NCBI GenBank assembly: GCA_028279585.1
Contig: JANQNL010000035.1
Location: 1 to 40,802 of the forward strand
Direction: 5' to 3'
DNA from: Thermoplasmatota archaeon
Lineage (GTDB): Archaea; Thermoplasmatota; Penumbrarchaeia; JANQNL01
DNA: 40,802 bases
Shown: positions 22,632-31,610 of the stretch, piece after piece
Layout: the number at the start of each line of letters is the position of its first letter
How positions within the stretch are numbered: the first letter of the stretch is position 1
Notes under the pieces: generated by a model
Seen by the model: only the letters and a program-made list of their open reading frames with translations
Databases searched by the model: none
Told to the model about the DNA's origin: nothing
Position numbers and translations under genes: made by a program

Positions 22632-25385
22632 CTACTGCCCTCGGAGGTAGAAGGAAATGGACCGGGCCTGGCGAGACCCGGCCAATTCCTTCATCCCCAC
22701 CCCCTTCCTTTTCCACCGTTCCAAGAGCACCCAAGCAAGCAGAGAACCTTGAGCAACGATCATGATGGAGCCAGCAATGAACGGGACCAAAGCGAACCAG
22801 GTCACACCCTCCAGTGTCGGTGTATATCCTGCGCAGAACGAGCCAGCCAGTGCAGCAGCGGCAACCAGGACAATGTTCGATGAGACAAGCCCCACAGGCA
22901 GCAGTCGGCTCTTCCCTCCCACGCTGGACCTGACATCCATTATCACTAGGGCAAGAGCGAGGATCCCCACCGAAGCGTAACCCGCAAAGATCCCACCGAA
23001 CACTATCCCGATGGGTTTGAGCATCGACTCCATGATGGTCCTAGTATCGAACATATAAACAGTAAGCATGAACAGCAATGGCGCAAGGGTCAGAATGATC
23101 AACGGGAACACCCAGGCCTCCATGGCCATCCTCCACTCCCGCATGTCCGAGAACCCTTCATCTGGAGCATCCAGGAGATCAGGGTCGCCGACCCTTCTCC
23201 TAACCATGGATATCATCCTATCGGAGCCCTTCATGGACTTGAGGACACGCACCTTGACCACTGTTGGGTCGTTCGGCATGAGCTCGTAGAAGTTACCCAT
23301 CTTACCTTTCTTCCCCTCGGTAACTGTTGCAAACCTTCCGTATGGCATGAACACTGGCTCCTTGACAAGAGGCCACTTTACCATGAGTCCGGACTCGTAG
23401 AACTTCAACCGCCCCACCTCGGTCCCGAGCATGATATGCCAAAGCCCATAGGCTCCGATCCCAACCACAGTGGTCGCAGCCCAGAATATCGCCATGGAGT
23501 GGGTGAAGTGGTCTCCAGTGAGGGGGATGACAAGTAGGGCAGGCAGGCCGACCATCATGGCGACCAGGATCCAGTTGATCCCAGTGGTAACAAGTCCCTT
23601 CCTTCGCAGCTTGTGGCTTGCTAGGTCCTCTTCGAGGAGTAGTTTCCCCTTCCCCTTGACGTTCTTTCGAGGAGCAGAAGCATCCTTGGTCCTGATACTG
23701 TCCATGAGCGTTCCAGAGATGCGGATCCTTCTGGCTCCGGACGCACCATGACCCCCGACCTCCTCCTGCTTCCTCGCATCGTTGAGGAACGAGAGCATAC
23801 CGGCCATCTTGTACTTGTCAGAGGAGGACCTGATGCCTGGAGCAGGTAGTTTCCCACCGTTCTCATGGTGATACTTCAGGATGTCATAGCACTCCATGTG
23901 TAGCTCGAAGTTGCCCTTGAGAGTCCGGACCAATGTGTGCTTAAGGATTCTTCCCTGGACCATCTCGACATGGAGGATGTCCGAGCTTTTCAGGCTCACT
24001 CGACTTCCCTCATGGTCTGTGATGACCATACCACCCGGCTCAAGGACGACGGTGCTGTAGTTGAGCCTTCTGGACTTCTGGATGTAGTAGAGAGTGTAAA
24101 CGATCAGAACAGGCCCAGACACGAACAGCAACAGGAAAACAACGCTCTGGATCGTGTAGAAGAGGCCCATACCCATAAGTGGTGCGGTCACAGCATAGAT
24201 GAGAAAGACCGTGAAGAATATTGTGAACAGGACCAGGAGGGCTCCGCACCAGATAGCAAGCTTGTCCCTTGAGAACCTGGTGACCTTCTGCTTGTTCGCT
24301 TTCCTGACCCTGCGGTTCATGACCTTGTCACCACTGCGGGAGAAGTTGCCATGGGTCGCTGCCCACTTGAAAAGGTCTATCTCTGTTTCGTATGTCTGGC
24401 CGTCGTTCATCTTGACGACGGAATACTCGGAGAAAGAGAGCGGATAGATCTTTCGCTTCAGCCCAACGATCTGTGTTATTGGGACTTCAGACCGAGTGTC
24501 CATGAACAGCTTGTCGAACAGGCTCTTCTTCAACCGAAGCGTTCCATCAGCTGTAACTTCAGCTCCATACATCACTCGCTTCTGGTGCCATCTGCGTAGG
24601 ATCGGGATCATGAAGCCTGTGACCAGAAGGCAGAGCCCTGCGATAACGAGCGAACCGAACATCGAGCTCGAGGTCCAGATGGTCAAGTAGAGCGAGATGA
24701 AGACAGGCAAAGCCGTCAGGATAGAGAACGCAATACTTCCGAACCCAATGATCACGATTATGATCAGCCAGTGCTGCTGCTTGTGCCTGGAGAACATCCC
24801 GGTCGGGTCCGGGTGATATCGGAAATCATCCGAGTCGATGAGGAACTCCCTGATCGTGTTGTCGCATCTGTCTGGGACCATCCTGGCAAGCCACTTCATG
24901 GACTCCAGGATGTCCGGGTTAGGCGGGACCTTGTTGGTCACCCCGTCCTTTCTGACGATCATCAGTCTGGAGTAGGATGTGATGTTGTAGACGGTCCGCT
25001 GCATTGTCACGTTCTTTACCTGGTCCCACGACCAGATAGGGACCGTTCTGGAAAAGAGATGGTCAGGGGTAAGGACGCCTTGATAGAAGCCATCTGGATA
25101 GACGATGAGGTTAACCCTGGCTATAAGATAGTATCCCATCGAAAGTCCGTAGCCGACGAAGAAGATGCCAACGATGTAGGTGAACACCAGAAAGGAGAGG
25201 AAGGACCGGTCTCCGTCGTTGATAGCTCCTGGGAGATATTGTGTGGCAACGATGAGGGCCGCAGCCCCCATCACTACCAGCAAGACTATCATCAGGGCGT
25301 AGAACCATTTCATCTCGACCTCCACACCGGAGGTCTCGAACAGGGCCTCGCCCCGACGGCGCACCGTCCTATGAACCCCTGCCAT
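22632..25385 (-). CDS. Polytopic membrane protein with repeated PH-like soluble inserts
   Basis: 917 residues from ATG 25385; the frame is open 39 codons further, but a TATA box 28 nt before 25385 makes that the start. Pairs or groups of TM helices (about 26-80, 200-260, 375-430, 600-660, 770-900) alternate with soluble segments of about 80-110 residues that look like bacterial PH/YdbT-type barrels, for example VNLIVYPDGFYQGVLTPDHL, VMYGAEVTADGTLRLKKSLF, TVVLEPGGMVITDHEGSRV and RLKFYESGLMVKWPLVKEP. A basic linker (KGKGKLLLEEDLASHKLRRKG) sits mid-protein. It is clearly paralogous to the 1152-aa protein next to it. Function unknown; envelope assembly or lipid/protein scaffolding is a guess. Confidence 0.8.
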   Translation of the reverse strand: MAGVHRTVRRRGEALFETSGVEVEMKWFYALMIVLLVVMGAAALIVATQYLPGAINDGDRSFLSFLVFTYIVGIFFVGYGLSMGYYLIARVNLIVYPDGFYQGVLTPDHLFSRTVPIWSWDQVKNVTMQRTVYNITSYSRLMIVRKDGVTNKVPPNPDILESMKWLARMVPDRCDNTIREFLIDSDDFRYHPDPTGMFSRHKQQHWLIIIVIIGFGSIAFSILTALPVFISLYLTIWTSSSMFGSLVIAGLCLLVTGFMIPILRRWHQKRVMYGAEVTADGTLRLKKSLFDKLFMDTRSEVPITQIVGLKRKIYPLSFSEYSVVKMNDGQTYETEIDLFKWAATHGNFSRSGDKVMNRRVRKANKQKVTRFSRDKLAIWCGALLVLFTIFFTVFLIYAVTAPLMGMGLFYTIQSVVFLLLFVSGPVLIVYTLYYIQKSRRLNYSTVVLEPGGMVITDHEGSRVSLKSSDILHVEMVQGRILKHTLVRTLKGNFELHMECYDILKYHHENGGKLPAPGIRSSSDKYKMAGMLSFLNDARKQEEVGGHGASGARRIRISGTLMDSIRTKDASAPRKNVKGKGKLLLEEDLASHKLRRKGLVTTGINWILVAMMVGLPALLVIPLTGDHFTHSMAIFWAATTVVGIGAYGLWHIMLGTEVGRLKFYESGLMVKWPLVKEPVFMPYGRFATVTEGKKGKMGNFYELMPNDPTVVKVRVLKSMKGSDRMISMVRRRVGDPDLLDAPDEGFSDMREWRMAMEAWVFPLIILTLAPLLFMLTVYMFDTRTIMESMLKPIGIVFGGIFAGYASVGILALALVIMDVRSSVGGKSRLLPVGLVSSNIVLVAAAALAGSFCAGYTPTLEGVTWFALVPFIAGSIMIVAQGSLLAWVLLERWKRKGVGMKELAGSRQARSISFYLRGQ

Positions 25386-25409
25386 AGGAAAAAAATGCTG
25401 AGTTGGGAC

Positions 25410-25417
25410 TATATAAG
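25410..25417 (-). promoter_or_regulatory. TATA box of the 917-aa gene
   Basis: CTTATATA on the minus strand, centred about 28 nt before ATG 25385. It decides the start of the 917-aa protein and lies directly beside the foldback element at 25432-25569. Confidence 0.55.
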
Positions 25418-25431
25418 CAGCGGCTACATGT

Positions 25432-25569
25432 AGACGCGGGCACGCGGAGAGCACATCGGAAACTACCGTTGAAAGATCGATATTCAGAACGATGGCTCTC
25501 ACTAGCTGGATAGTTCTGAATATCGACCTCTCTTCACTGTTTCCGATGTGCCGAAGCGTGACCGCGTCT
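25432..25569. repeat. Foldback element between the two polytopic membrane protein genes (type 2)
   Basis: A 138-bp imperfect inverted repeat. The left arm has AGACGCGG and CACGC (from 25432), GCACATCGGAAAC (25451-25463), 13 unpaired nt, and TCGATATTCAGAAC (25477-25490); the right arm (25513-25569) mirrors them. The loop is 22 nt and contains CTCACTAG. The inner block TYGATATTCRGAAC, the 13-nt internal spacing, the GAAAY ending of the middle block and the ACTAG loop are shared with 14044-14183. It lies 42 nt after the stop of the 1152-aa gene and upstream of the 917-aa promoter. Confidence 0.75.
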
Positions 25570-25610
25570 CTCAGCAGCAGGTACCTCTTCCGGTGGTGAC
25601 GGTAAGCGAG

Positions 25611-28600
25611 CTATTTCTTCTTCTTTTTCTTGTTCCAAGGTCGCTTGTCCATGAACCACATGGTCCCCATAGCAGCTCCCATCCCGACAACACTGATAGC
25701 CAGACATGACGGGGGTGAACCGAAGTAACACAGCTTCATCATCAAACGGTTCGACCCTTGATCGATATCATCTTCGCATGCTATGAAAGCGTTCCCTTTC
25801 TGGTAGAACGTGCCTTCTTCGTATGTGATCCCTGTGTTCCAGATGTTCCTAAAGGTGCAATTGGTCACAGATAGGTTCGACATATCTACGTTCACTCCGT
25901 AGGTGGTATTGAAGAACCCAGAATCGTTCACATTGATGTTCGAGTTGAATGCAACTATGCCATAATTGACGCTCTCGAACGTACATCCATCGATCGTAAC
26001 GTTGCTCCACTGGACCTCAATAGCATCGTCGTCAATGTCTATGAAATAACAGTCACTGATCTCTGCATGGGACCCAGATATCAACAGTCCGTTCTGATAA
26101 CAACTTCCAATTGTACATCGGATGATCTTGACCTCTTTACTGTCATCAGAATATATCTCAAGGCCTCCGTCAGCGTTCATCTTGAACCCTGGTCGAAGTT
26201 TTACAAATGAACAATCTTCAAGGTACAGGTTCCCGTGCACCTCTACGGCCAGGTCCGATGATGAACTCGCAGGCGAACCAAATGAGTTGACAGGAATCAC
26301 ATCGACATTAATGAGCGTCAAGGAACCTTCCGGGTGGACCCATATGCCACATTTTCCGTTCCCCTGACCGATTTTCAAGGTAGAGTTCACTATAACCAAT
26401 TCTTCCCTGACGTCGATCGTTCCGTTCCAGTAAAGGTTCTCGCCGATGTAGTTACCAGAATAAAGGTCCCGTATATCATTCACATCTCGATGGTGCGCCT
26501 CATACTCCGGGTCCATGTTCATGATACCAAATATTGAACCACCGAAGGCGAACAGGACCGAGACGATCAAGATGATGATAGTGCTGATGGTCAATGCTCG
26601 ATACCACTTGGTGCTGCCCTTTCGCTGTCTACCCCTTTTTATTATGGCATAGAAGAACATAGAAAGGACCAGGAACACGACTATGCCTGACATCATCGGA
26701 GAGATGATGGAGAACATAAGCGCATCCCCTCCACTATAATCTCCAAGACCGATGATGCCTAGCACGATGACCGTCGCAAAGCACACAGCAGCTATGATGG
26801 AATTTACTACAAGGAACACCAACGGCTCGACCCCTCTGTTCGACTTTCGTAGATCATTCAGGCCCTCTTCAGGCATGGTCTCATACTCAGGTCGATTGAC
26901 CCTTTTTTTGATCATCTCCGTATACCTATCCACATTCGGGATGGTCTTGGACAGGGTGATCATGCGAGCTCCTTGCATCTTTGGCATGAGCGTGTAGTAC
27001 TCACCCTGGAGCTTCGTCTTTCCCTCGGTGACCATTTGGTACCTGCCATATGGGTAGAAGAACCACTTGGATGAGAATGGGGTTATTGCTTCGACCCCTG
27101 TCTCATAGAACTTGTTCGGTTGGGCCCGCCAAGCTGTCCACAGGAAAATAGCGGTGATAAGACCAAATATCAGAAGGCAGAGCCCTGCCCATATTACTAT
27201 CCAGACAGTACATGAGATATCATTCATGAACGGGATCATGATCAGAGGCAATAGACCAAAGCCGAACCCAACTCCTCCGAAGATACCAGCCATCTTCAGC
27301 TGGACAATTTTCCTCTTCTTAACGGTCTCTTCATCCTCTTCGAACCACAACTTACCTTTACCTTTGGGTCGAGGAGGGGCTTTCTTCTTTTTCCCCTTCC
27401 CATCAGCACTTGGGATCTTTGATGATATCTTGATCTTTTTAGCTCCAGATTTCGAATGGGTTCCCGAAGAGATGTACTCCTCCTCACTGAATGCTCTGAC
27501 AGACAGGTTCCCACCTGGACCGAAGAGGGCGTCCTCTTCACTATCCTCTTTCATGATCCCTTTGTTGTCGAAGTGCGCCTTGACCGCAGAGTATCTATGG
27601 ATGGGTATCTCGTAAGTGTCGTCCTCGGTCTCGATCTTGGCATAGTTTATGAACCTACCACGAACCTCGACGACCTCTGTGATATCTTTGATATCAAGGA
27701 CCTCATCATTAGCCTGAGCATCGGTTATCATGACCTTTCCAGGTTGAATGGACACATTGGTCATCGATAGTCGTTGTACGCGAGCAGAATAGACGAGTGT
27801 GAAGATCAAAAAGATCGGCAATCCTATTGTGACGACTAATGTGAATAGTACTATCACAACCACCATGACAATGAGCATGTAAGCCCCTGATGATGGAAGG
27901 AGAAGTCCCCCCAGAAAGACCAAGATCAGGTAAGGACCGATGGTGCAAAGTTGCCAAATGATCAATTTGACCCTTGATATTCTCACAAGCTTGAAATCGT
28001 CCGAAGGATGCCCTTGGCCGTTCCTTGCGATATCGCAGTTCCTTGAATAGTGCGCCTTTTCTACAGCGTCTTTGAAGATATCGAACTCAGTATCGTACTC
28101 CTTGCCATCTGCAAGTTTGACCATGGCCCTATCGGTCATACCGAGATGGGTCAAGGTTCGCTTCACACCAATGATAGCGTCCGGTGGTATGACCTCCAGT
28201 TGCCGAAGGAACAACCTCGAGAAGATGTTCTTCTTCACCTTGATGGACCCATCATCCTCGATCTTCGCTCCCCATAACACTGTCTTCTTGTATCTCCAGA
28301 TGAAGATCGGTAACATACCGAATGCGATACCAAAGAAGATCGCACCTGTCACAAGAGCGGTTATCATACCAGCTACACCCATAGGTAAGAACATCAAACC
28401 CATAAGGGACATCGGTGCAAGGATGAGGAATATCAATAGGAAGCGCCATTGGCCCTGGCTGTAGCTTCTGGAAAATGTACCGGTCGCATCTGGATGGTAA
28501 GTGAACTCTGGACAGTCGATGAGGTACTCTTTCAATGTGTCCTCGCACTTGTTAGGTATGATCTTGTAAAGGAGGTTCATCGCCTCAAGGGCATCTGGTG

Positions 28601-29069
28601 TTTGAGCGATCACATGTGACTTGTCATCCTTTGTCTGAATTGAGAGTGTACCATAACTAGTCTGTATCATCGGATTCTTGGTAACCATGACCTTCTTGAC
28701 CTGTGACCATGGAATTACAGGGACAGTTTGATTGAGCATGTGGTTCGGGTTCATAAAGCCAACGAAAAAGCCCTTTCGAAAGATCATAACTGGTGTTCTG
28801 GCGAACATCATATAAGGCATGAGGATCCCGGGTATCAGCATCAGGATACCCACGAACAGGAGCATGATCCCGGAACTACCCCCCGCTGTGGAACCCATGA
28901 ACAGGCCCATAAGCACCATGAAAAGGCCAGCTCCTGCAGCTAATATGCCGAACCCTCCCATAAGGACGATCATGGTTATGCTCATCCAGATGTTCTGGTT
29001 CTGTAGCCTCTTGGCTTTGAAGATAGCGTCCTTTCTGTTACAAGTGACCCTCTTCACTTTCCCCATCAT
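25611..29069 (-). CDS. Polytopic PH-like membrane protein fused to a parallel beta-helix
   Basis: 1152 residues. The first about 820 residues repeat the layout of the 917-aa paralogue: TM groups alternating with PH-like segments (MIFRKGFFVGFMNPNHML, VLWGAKIEDDGSIKVKKNIF, NVSIQPGKVMITDAQANDE, NKFYETGVEAITPFSSK), and KKKKAPPRPKGKGKLWFEED as the basic linker. Unique to this copy, after a TM at about 820-845, is a right-handed beta-helix (about 850-1115) with repeated turns such as AEISDCYFIDIDDDAIEV, VTIDGCTFESVNYGIVAF and LSVTNCTFRNIWNTGI. A last TM helix and a six-lysine C-terminus follow, so the helix is outside and the tail inside. Function unknown. A weak TATA (TTTAAT, 29 nt upstream) is present. 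Confidence 0.83.
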   Translation of the reverse strand: MMGKVKRVTCNRKDAIFKAKRLQNQNIWMSITMIVLMGGFGILAAGAGLFMVLMGLFMGSTAGGSSGIMLLFVGILMLIPGILMPYMMFARTPVMIFRKGFFVGFMNPNHMLNQTVPVIPWSQVKKVMVTKNPMIQTSYGTLSIQTKDDKSHVIAQTPDALEAMNLLYKIIPNKCEDTLKEYLIDCPEFTYHPDATGTFSRSYSQGQWRFLLIFLILAPMSLMGLMFLPMGVAGMITALVTGAIFFGIAFGMLPIFIWRYKKTVLWGAKIEDDGSIKVKKNIFSRLFLRQLEVIPPDAIIGVKRTLTHLGMTDRAMVKLADGKEYDTEFDIFKDAVEKAHYSRNCDIARNGQGHPSDDFKLVRISRVKLIIWQLCTIGPYLILVFLGGLLLPSSGAYMLIVMVVVIVLFTLVVTIGLPIFLIFTLVYSARVQRLSMTNVSIQPGKVMITDAQANDEVLDIKDITEVVEVRGRFINYAKIETEDDTYEIPIHRYSAVKAHFDNKGIMKEDSEEDALFGPGGNLSVRAFSEEEYISSGTHSKSGAKKIKISSKIPSADGKGKKKKAPPRPKGKGKLWFEEDEETVKKRKIVQLKMAGIFGGVGFGFGLLPLIMIPFMNDISCTVWIVIWAGLCLLIFGLITAIFLWTAWRAQPNKFYETGVEAITPFSSKWFFYPYGRYQMVTEGKTKLQGEYYTLMPKMQGARMITLSKTIPNVDRYTEMIKKRVNRPEYETMPEEGLNDLRKSNRGVEPLVFLVVNSIIAAVCFATVIVLGIIGLGDYSGGDALMFSIISPMMSGIVVFLVLSMFFYAIIKRGRQRKGSTKWYRALTISTIIILIVSVLFAFGGSIFGIMNMDPEYEAHHRDVNDIRDLYSGNYIGENLYWNGTIDVREELVIVNSTLKIGQGNGKCGIWVHPEGSLTLINVDVIPVNSFGSPASSSSDLAVEVHGNLYLEDCSFVKLRPGFKMNADGGLEIYSDDSKEVKIIRCTIGSCYQNGLLISGSHAEISDCYFIDIDDDAIEVQWSNVTIDGCTFESVNYGIVAFNSNINVNDSGFFNTTYGVNVDMSNLSVTNCTFRNIWNTGITYEEGTFYQKGNAFIACEDDIDQGSNRLMMKLCYFGSPPSCLAISVVGMGAAMGTMWFMDKRPWNKKKKKK

Positions 29070-29110
29070 CAGGGAGAGTATTCTCGAACCAGTGATTAAA
29101 ACTTTGCGAG

Positions 29111-29917
29111 CTAACCTTCCCCTTCCCCATCGACATCTCTGTTACCTTCCAGGTCATCCCCCCCCATGTAGATGTTCTGCACCATCTGGTAGATCTCCTC
29201 CATCCCTGTATTGTTCGGCGCAGAAACAGGAGCAAGCCTTGTGAACACTCCCTGGTCATGCAGCACCTTGAACACCTCGATGGAAAGCATTATCGAAGCG
29301 TTCGGATCCTGCTCCATCTCCAGAACAGAATCATCGTAGAGCAGGTCTGGGTTCGTGGCCCAGGTAAGGACCTTGGTCACCTCTTCCTGTTCCATGAGGT
29401 CAACCTTGGACAGGACGTTCACAGCTGGAAGTGAGAAACGGAACTGAACGGTAGCTGAAAGCATCATCTGTGTGATGAGACCCTGCGTGTCGTTCGTGTT
29501 GAAGACATCGAAGATGTAAACGAGAGCACTACGACCAGGCGCAAGACTATCCACCAGCACCCGAGAAGACTTCCTGAAGCTGAAAAGCTCCAACTGTCCA
29601 GGAGTATCGAGAAGAATGTAATCCACATCCACAGCATCCAATACTGCAGAGACCTTCGGGAGGTTCGCAGAAAGCAGGTCCGCTCCCACGATCTGTGCGC
29701 CGTTCGGTCCAAGCTGGTACTGCTCCATGACCTCACCGAGGTTGATCCACTGCCTGATATCGAGCTCAGGCTCGTAGGGGAGGAACACGGCTCCAGGGTC
29801 GAGGTTAACTGGCAGGGTACTGAACCCCTGCGACCTGCACCACTGATTGAACGCTGCACAAAGCGTGCTCTTTCCAGAACCTGCCGTCCCCACGAAATAA
29901 ATAGCGATATTGTTCAT
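29111..29917 (-). CDS. GPN-loop GTPase
   Basis: 268 residues of the GPN/XAB1 family, dimeric GTPases that in eukaryotes assist RNA polymerase assembly; the archaeal role is unsettled. P-loop FVGTAGSGKSTLC at residue 8 onward, LPVNLDPGA, the defining Gly-Pro-Asn in YQLGPNGAQ, switch-like LLDTPGQLELFSF, and base-specificity NVLSKVDL (Ser in place of the usual Asn next to Lys). The C-terminus ends in an acidic tail. It is third in an operon with cmk and cbf5 (3 nt after cbf5). Confidence 0.93.
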   Translation of the reverse strand: MNNIAIYFVGTAGSGKSTLCAAFNQWCRSQGFSTLPVNLDPGAVFLPYEPELDIRQWINLGEVMEQYQLGPNGAQIVGADLLSANLPKVSAVLDAVDVDYILLDTPGQLELFSFRKSSRVLVDSLAPGRSALVYIFDVFNTNDTQGLITQMMLSATVQFRFSLPAVNVLSKVDLMEQEEVTKVLTWATNPDLLYDDSVLEMEQDPNASIMLSIEVFKVLHDQGVFTRLAPVSAPNNTGMEEIYQMVQNIYMGGDDLEGNRDVDGEGEG

Positions 29918-29920
29918 CTT

Positions 29921-30940
29921 TCACCCTCCCTCGAAGGCTCTGGTGCTGGTCTTCCACATCTTTGGGTAGGTGCCAGCATCCATCATGACTGTGGACACGT
30001 TAACAGCGATCCCTTCCTTGCCATTGGTTATCTCGTCCGTGGTAAGCAATGCCTTGCCCCAGCCGACGATCTCGCCTTTGAGGCTCATGACACCAACAAC
30101 ATTGCCGCGCTCGATACCAGAAGTGAGGTTAGCCACTCCTGGCAATGCAAGATCAGCACCGTGACAGACCGCGTCCACCGCGGAGTCCCGGATGTAGACC
30201 CTTCCAACATGGTCGAAGATACGCTCCACCGGTTGGACGAACTGACGTATCTCTGTGTCATCACCGTCCTCGGTGTATGCGACGTAAGCGTCCTTGAGGT
30301 CGTGAAGTGTCACGGAATCTTCCTCGTTGAACATTGATGATATGGTCCTGCGAAGCTCCACGAGCTTTCCAGGGTTTCCAAGCACTCGACCAATATCGGT
30401 AGCTAGCACTCGGATGTAGGTGCCAGACTCGCAGCCGGTCTTGAACAGAACGGTGTTCTTCTTGACCTCCAGGACCTCATTGTAGTAGATCTCTCTGGTC
30501 CTGAGCTTACGAGCCACAGCGGCCTGGCGAGGTGGGAACTGAAGGACCTTGCCAGTGAACTCTTCAAAGATCTCCTTGACCTCCTTCTTGTTCAGAGGTC
30601 GCTTGTACTGGGCAAGCCCAACGTACTCCTTTCCCCCTTCCAGCATGACCTTCTGGGCCCGTGTGGCCTTTCCAAGGGTCACAGGCAAGACACCAGATAC
30701 ATTAGGGTCTAAGGTACCTGCATGTCCGGTCTTCTCCACCCCGAAGATGTCCTTGACCCAGGCCGAGATCTGGTGGGACGTAGGACCAGTAGGCTTATCG
30801 AGGTTCACGATGCCGTACTCGATGAGCTCTTCCACGGTCCTCTCTTCTGGAGCCTTTCCCAAGGATGGGTCGGAAGCGCTTTCCTGCTTAACGATCATGG
30901 TCCGCTTCTTGTGGGCTGGTAAGTGCTGGCCAGAGCTCAT
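29921..30940 (-). CDS. cbf5: tRNA/rRNA pseudouridine synthase Cbf5 (TruB family)
   Basis: Catalytic subunit of archaeal H/ACA RNPs, isomerising uridine in rRNA and tRNA Psi55. The 339-residue protein has GIVNLDKPTGPTSHQ, TGHAGTLDPNVSGVLPVTLGKATR with the catalytic Asp, KEYVGLAQYKRP, FPPRQAAVAR, and GCESGTYIRVLATDIG. A C-terminal PUA domain is seen around VDAVCHGADLALPGVANLTSGIERGNVVGVMSLKGEIVGWG. The N-terminal about 45 residues are a basic/charged extension. The ATG overlaps the cmk stop (ATGA). Confidence 0.95.
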   Translation of the reverse strand: MSSGQHLPAHKKRTMIVKQESASDPSLGKAPEERTVEELIEYGIVNLDKPTGPTSHQISAWVKDIFGVEKTGHAGTLDPNVSGVLPVTLGKATRAQKVMLEGGKEYVGLAQYKRPLNKKEVKEIFEEFTGKVLQFPPRQAAVARKLRTREIYYNEVLEVKKNTVLFKTGCESGTYIRVLATDIGRVLGNPGKLVELRRTISSMFNEEDSVTLHDLKDAYVAYTEDGDDTEIRQFVQPVERIFDHVGRVYIRDSAVDAVCHGADLALPGVANLTSGIERGNVVGVMSLKGEIVGWGKALLTTDEITNGKEGIAVNVSTVMMDAGTYPKMWKTSTRAFEGG

Positions 30941-31476
30941 TTGTTCACACCTCCATAAAGTGCTGTGACGACCATGTCCCGAAGCTCTTCGGGTGAATTA
31001 TTGGTAGAATCGACGATGATGTCGTAGATGGAAAGGTCCAGGATATCGATGTCGTAGTATTCGGAGTATCTCTTGGCCTCTGACCGCTCCCTCTCCCTGT
31101 TCACCGCCAACTGCTCATCGATATCTCCACCATCCCTCTGCGCGACCCGTCTGGCCCTCTCCCGCTCTTCAGCCGTGATGAACACCTTGAAGGCCTCGGC
31201 GTCGTTCTTCACAGCCAGCCAGGCTGTTATCCGACCTTCGAGTATGACATCACCGGCCTTGAGGACCTCGAGCTGGGAATCATCCAGCTGCTTGTCCACT
31301 TCAGGATGGGTCTCGCAGTACTTGCCGAACTCTACAAGGCCCATTCCATGCTTTGCAGCAAGGTTCCTGTAGAGTTGGCCAACGTAGACGTACTGCATTC
31401 CCAGGCTCTGCTCCAGAAGTCTGCACAACGTGGACTTTCCAGTACCTGGGGGGCCGCTCATGGTAATGGTGGGCAT
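30937..31476 (-). CDS. cmk: Cytidylate kinase (archaeal type)
   Basis: Phosphorylates (d)CMP with ATP. 179 residues beginning MPTITMSGPPGTGKSTLCRLL (P-loop), then YVYVGQLYRNLAAKHGMGLVEF, VILEGRITAWLA, RARRVAQRDGGD (lid) and RYSEYYDIDILD, all typical of the archaeal Cmk. ATG 31476 is chosen because a TATA box is centred 26 nt upstream; a TTG four codons earlier (31488) would lie too close to it. First gene of the cmk-cbf5-GPN operon. Confidence 0.94.
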   Translation of the reverse strand: MPTITMSGPPGTGKSTLCRLLEQSLGMQYVYVGQLYRNLAAKHGMGLVEFGKYCETHPEVDKQLDDSQLEVLKAGDVILEGRITAWLAVKNDAEAFKVFITAEERERARRVAQRDGGDIDEQLAVNRERERSEAKRYSEYYDIDILDLSIYDIIVDSTNNSPEELRDMVVTALYGGVNK

Positions 31477-31497
31477 TGCTCCGAGCAAGAGCTGATG

Positions 31498-31506
31498 TAT
31501 AATAAA
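31498..31506 (-). promoter_or_regulatory. TATA box of the cmk-cbf5-GPN operon
   Basis: TTTATTATA on the minus strand, centred about 26 nt upstream of ATG 31476. The palindrome GAAGTACTTC (31533-31542) lies between this promoter and the divergent surface receptor gene. Confidence 0.55.
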
Positions 31507-31610
31507 TTCATCGCTTAAAGGGGAACATTATTAGAAGTACTTCGATATTACTAGCTGTACTTCAAATGGGCGGAGCTCGGGGGCCGCTCATCCTTATCGG
31601 AGGCAGGTGC

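Noticed and set aside
25386-25502. Longer start (ATG 25502) for the 917-aa membrane protein
   Set aside because: It would begin inside the loop of the foldback element and contain the TATA box; ATG 25385 has a TATA box at leaderless distance.
25432-25569. Insertion sequence ends
   Set aside because: No transposase gene or remnant lies within or beside the inverted repeat and no target duplication is apparent, so it is described only as a foldback element.
29111-29917. GPN GTPase as the direct partner of the receptor roadblock-like domains
   Set aside because: Roadblock/longin proteins normally act on Ras/Rab/MglA-like GTPases; the GPN gene is in a housekeeping operon with cmk and cbf5, so proximity alone is weak evidence.
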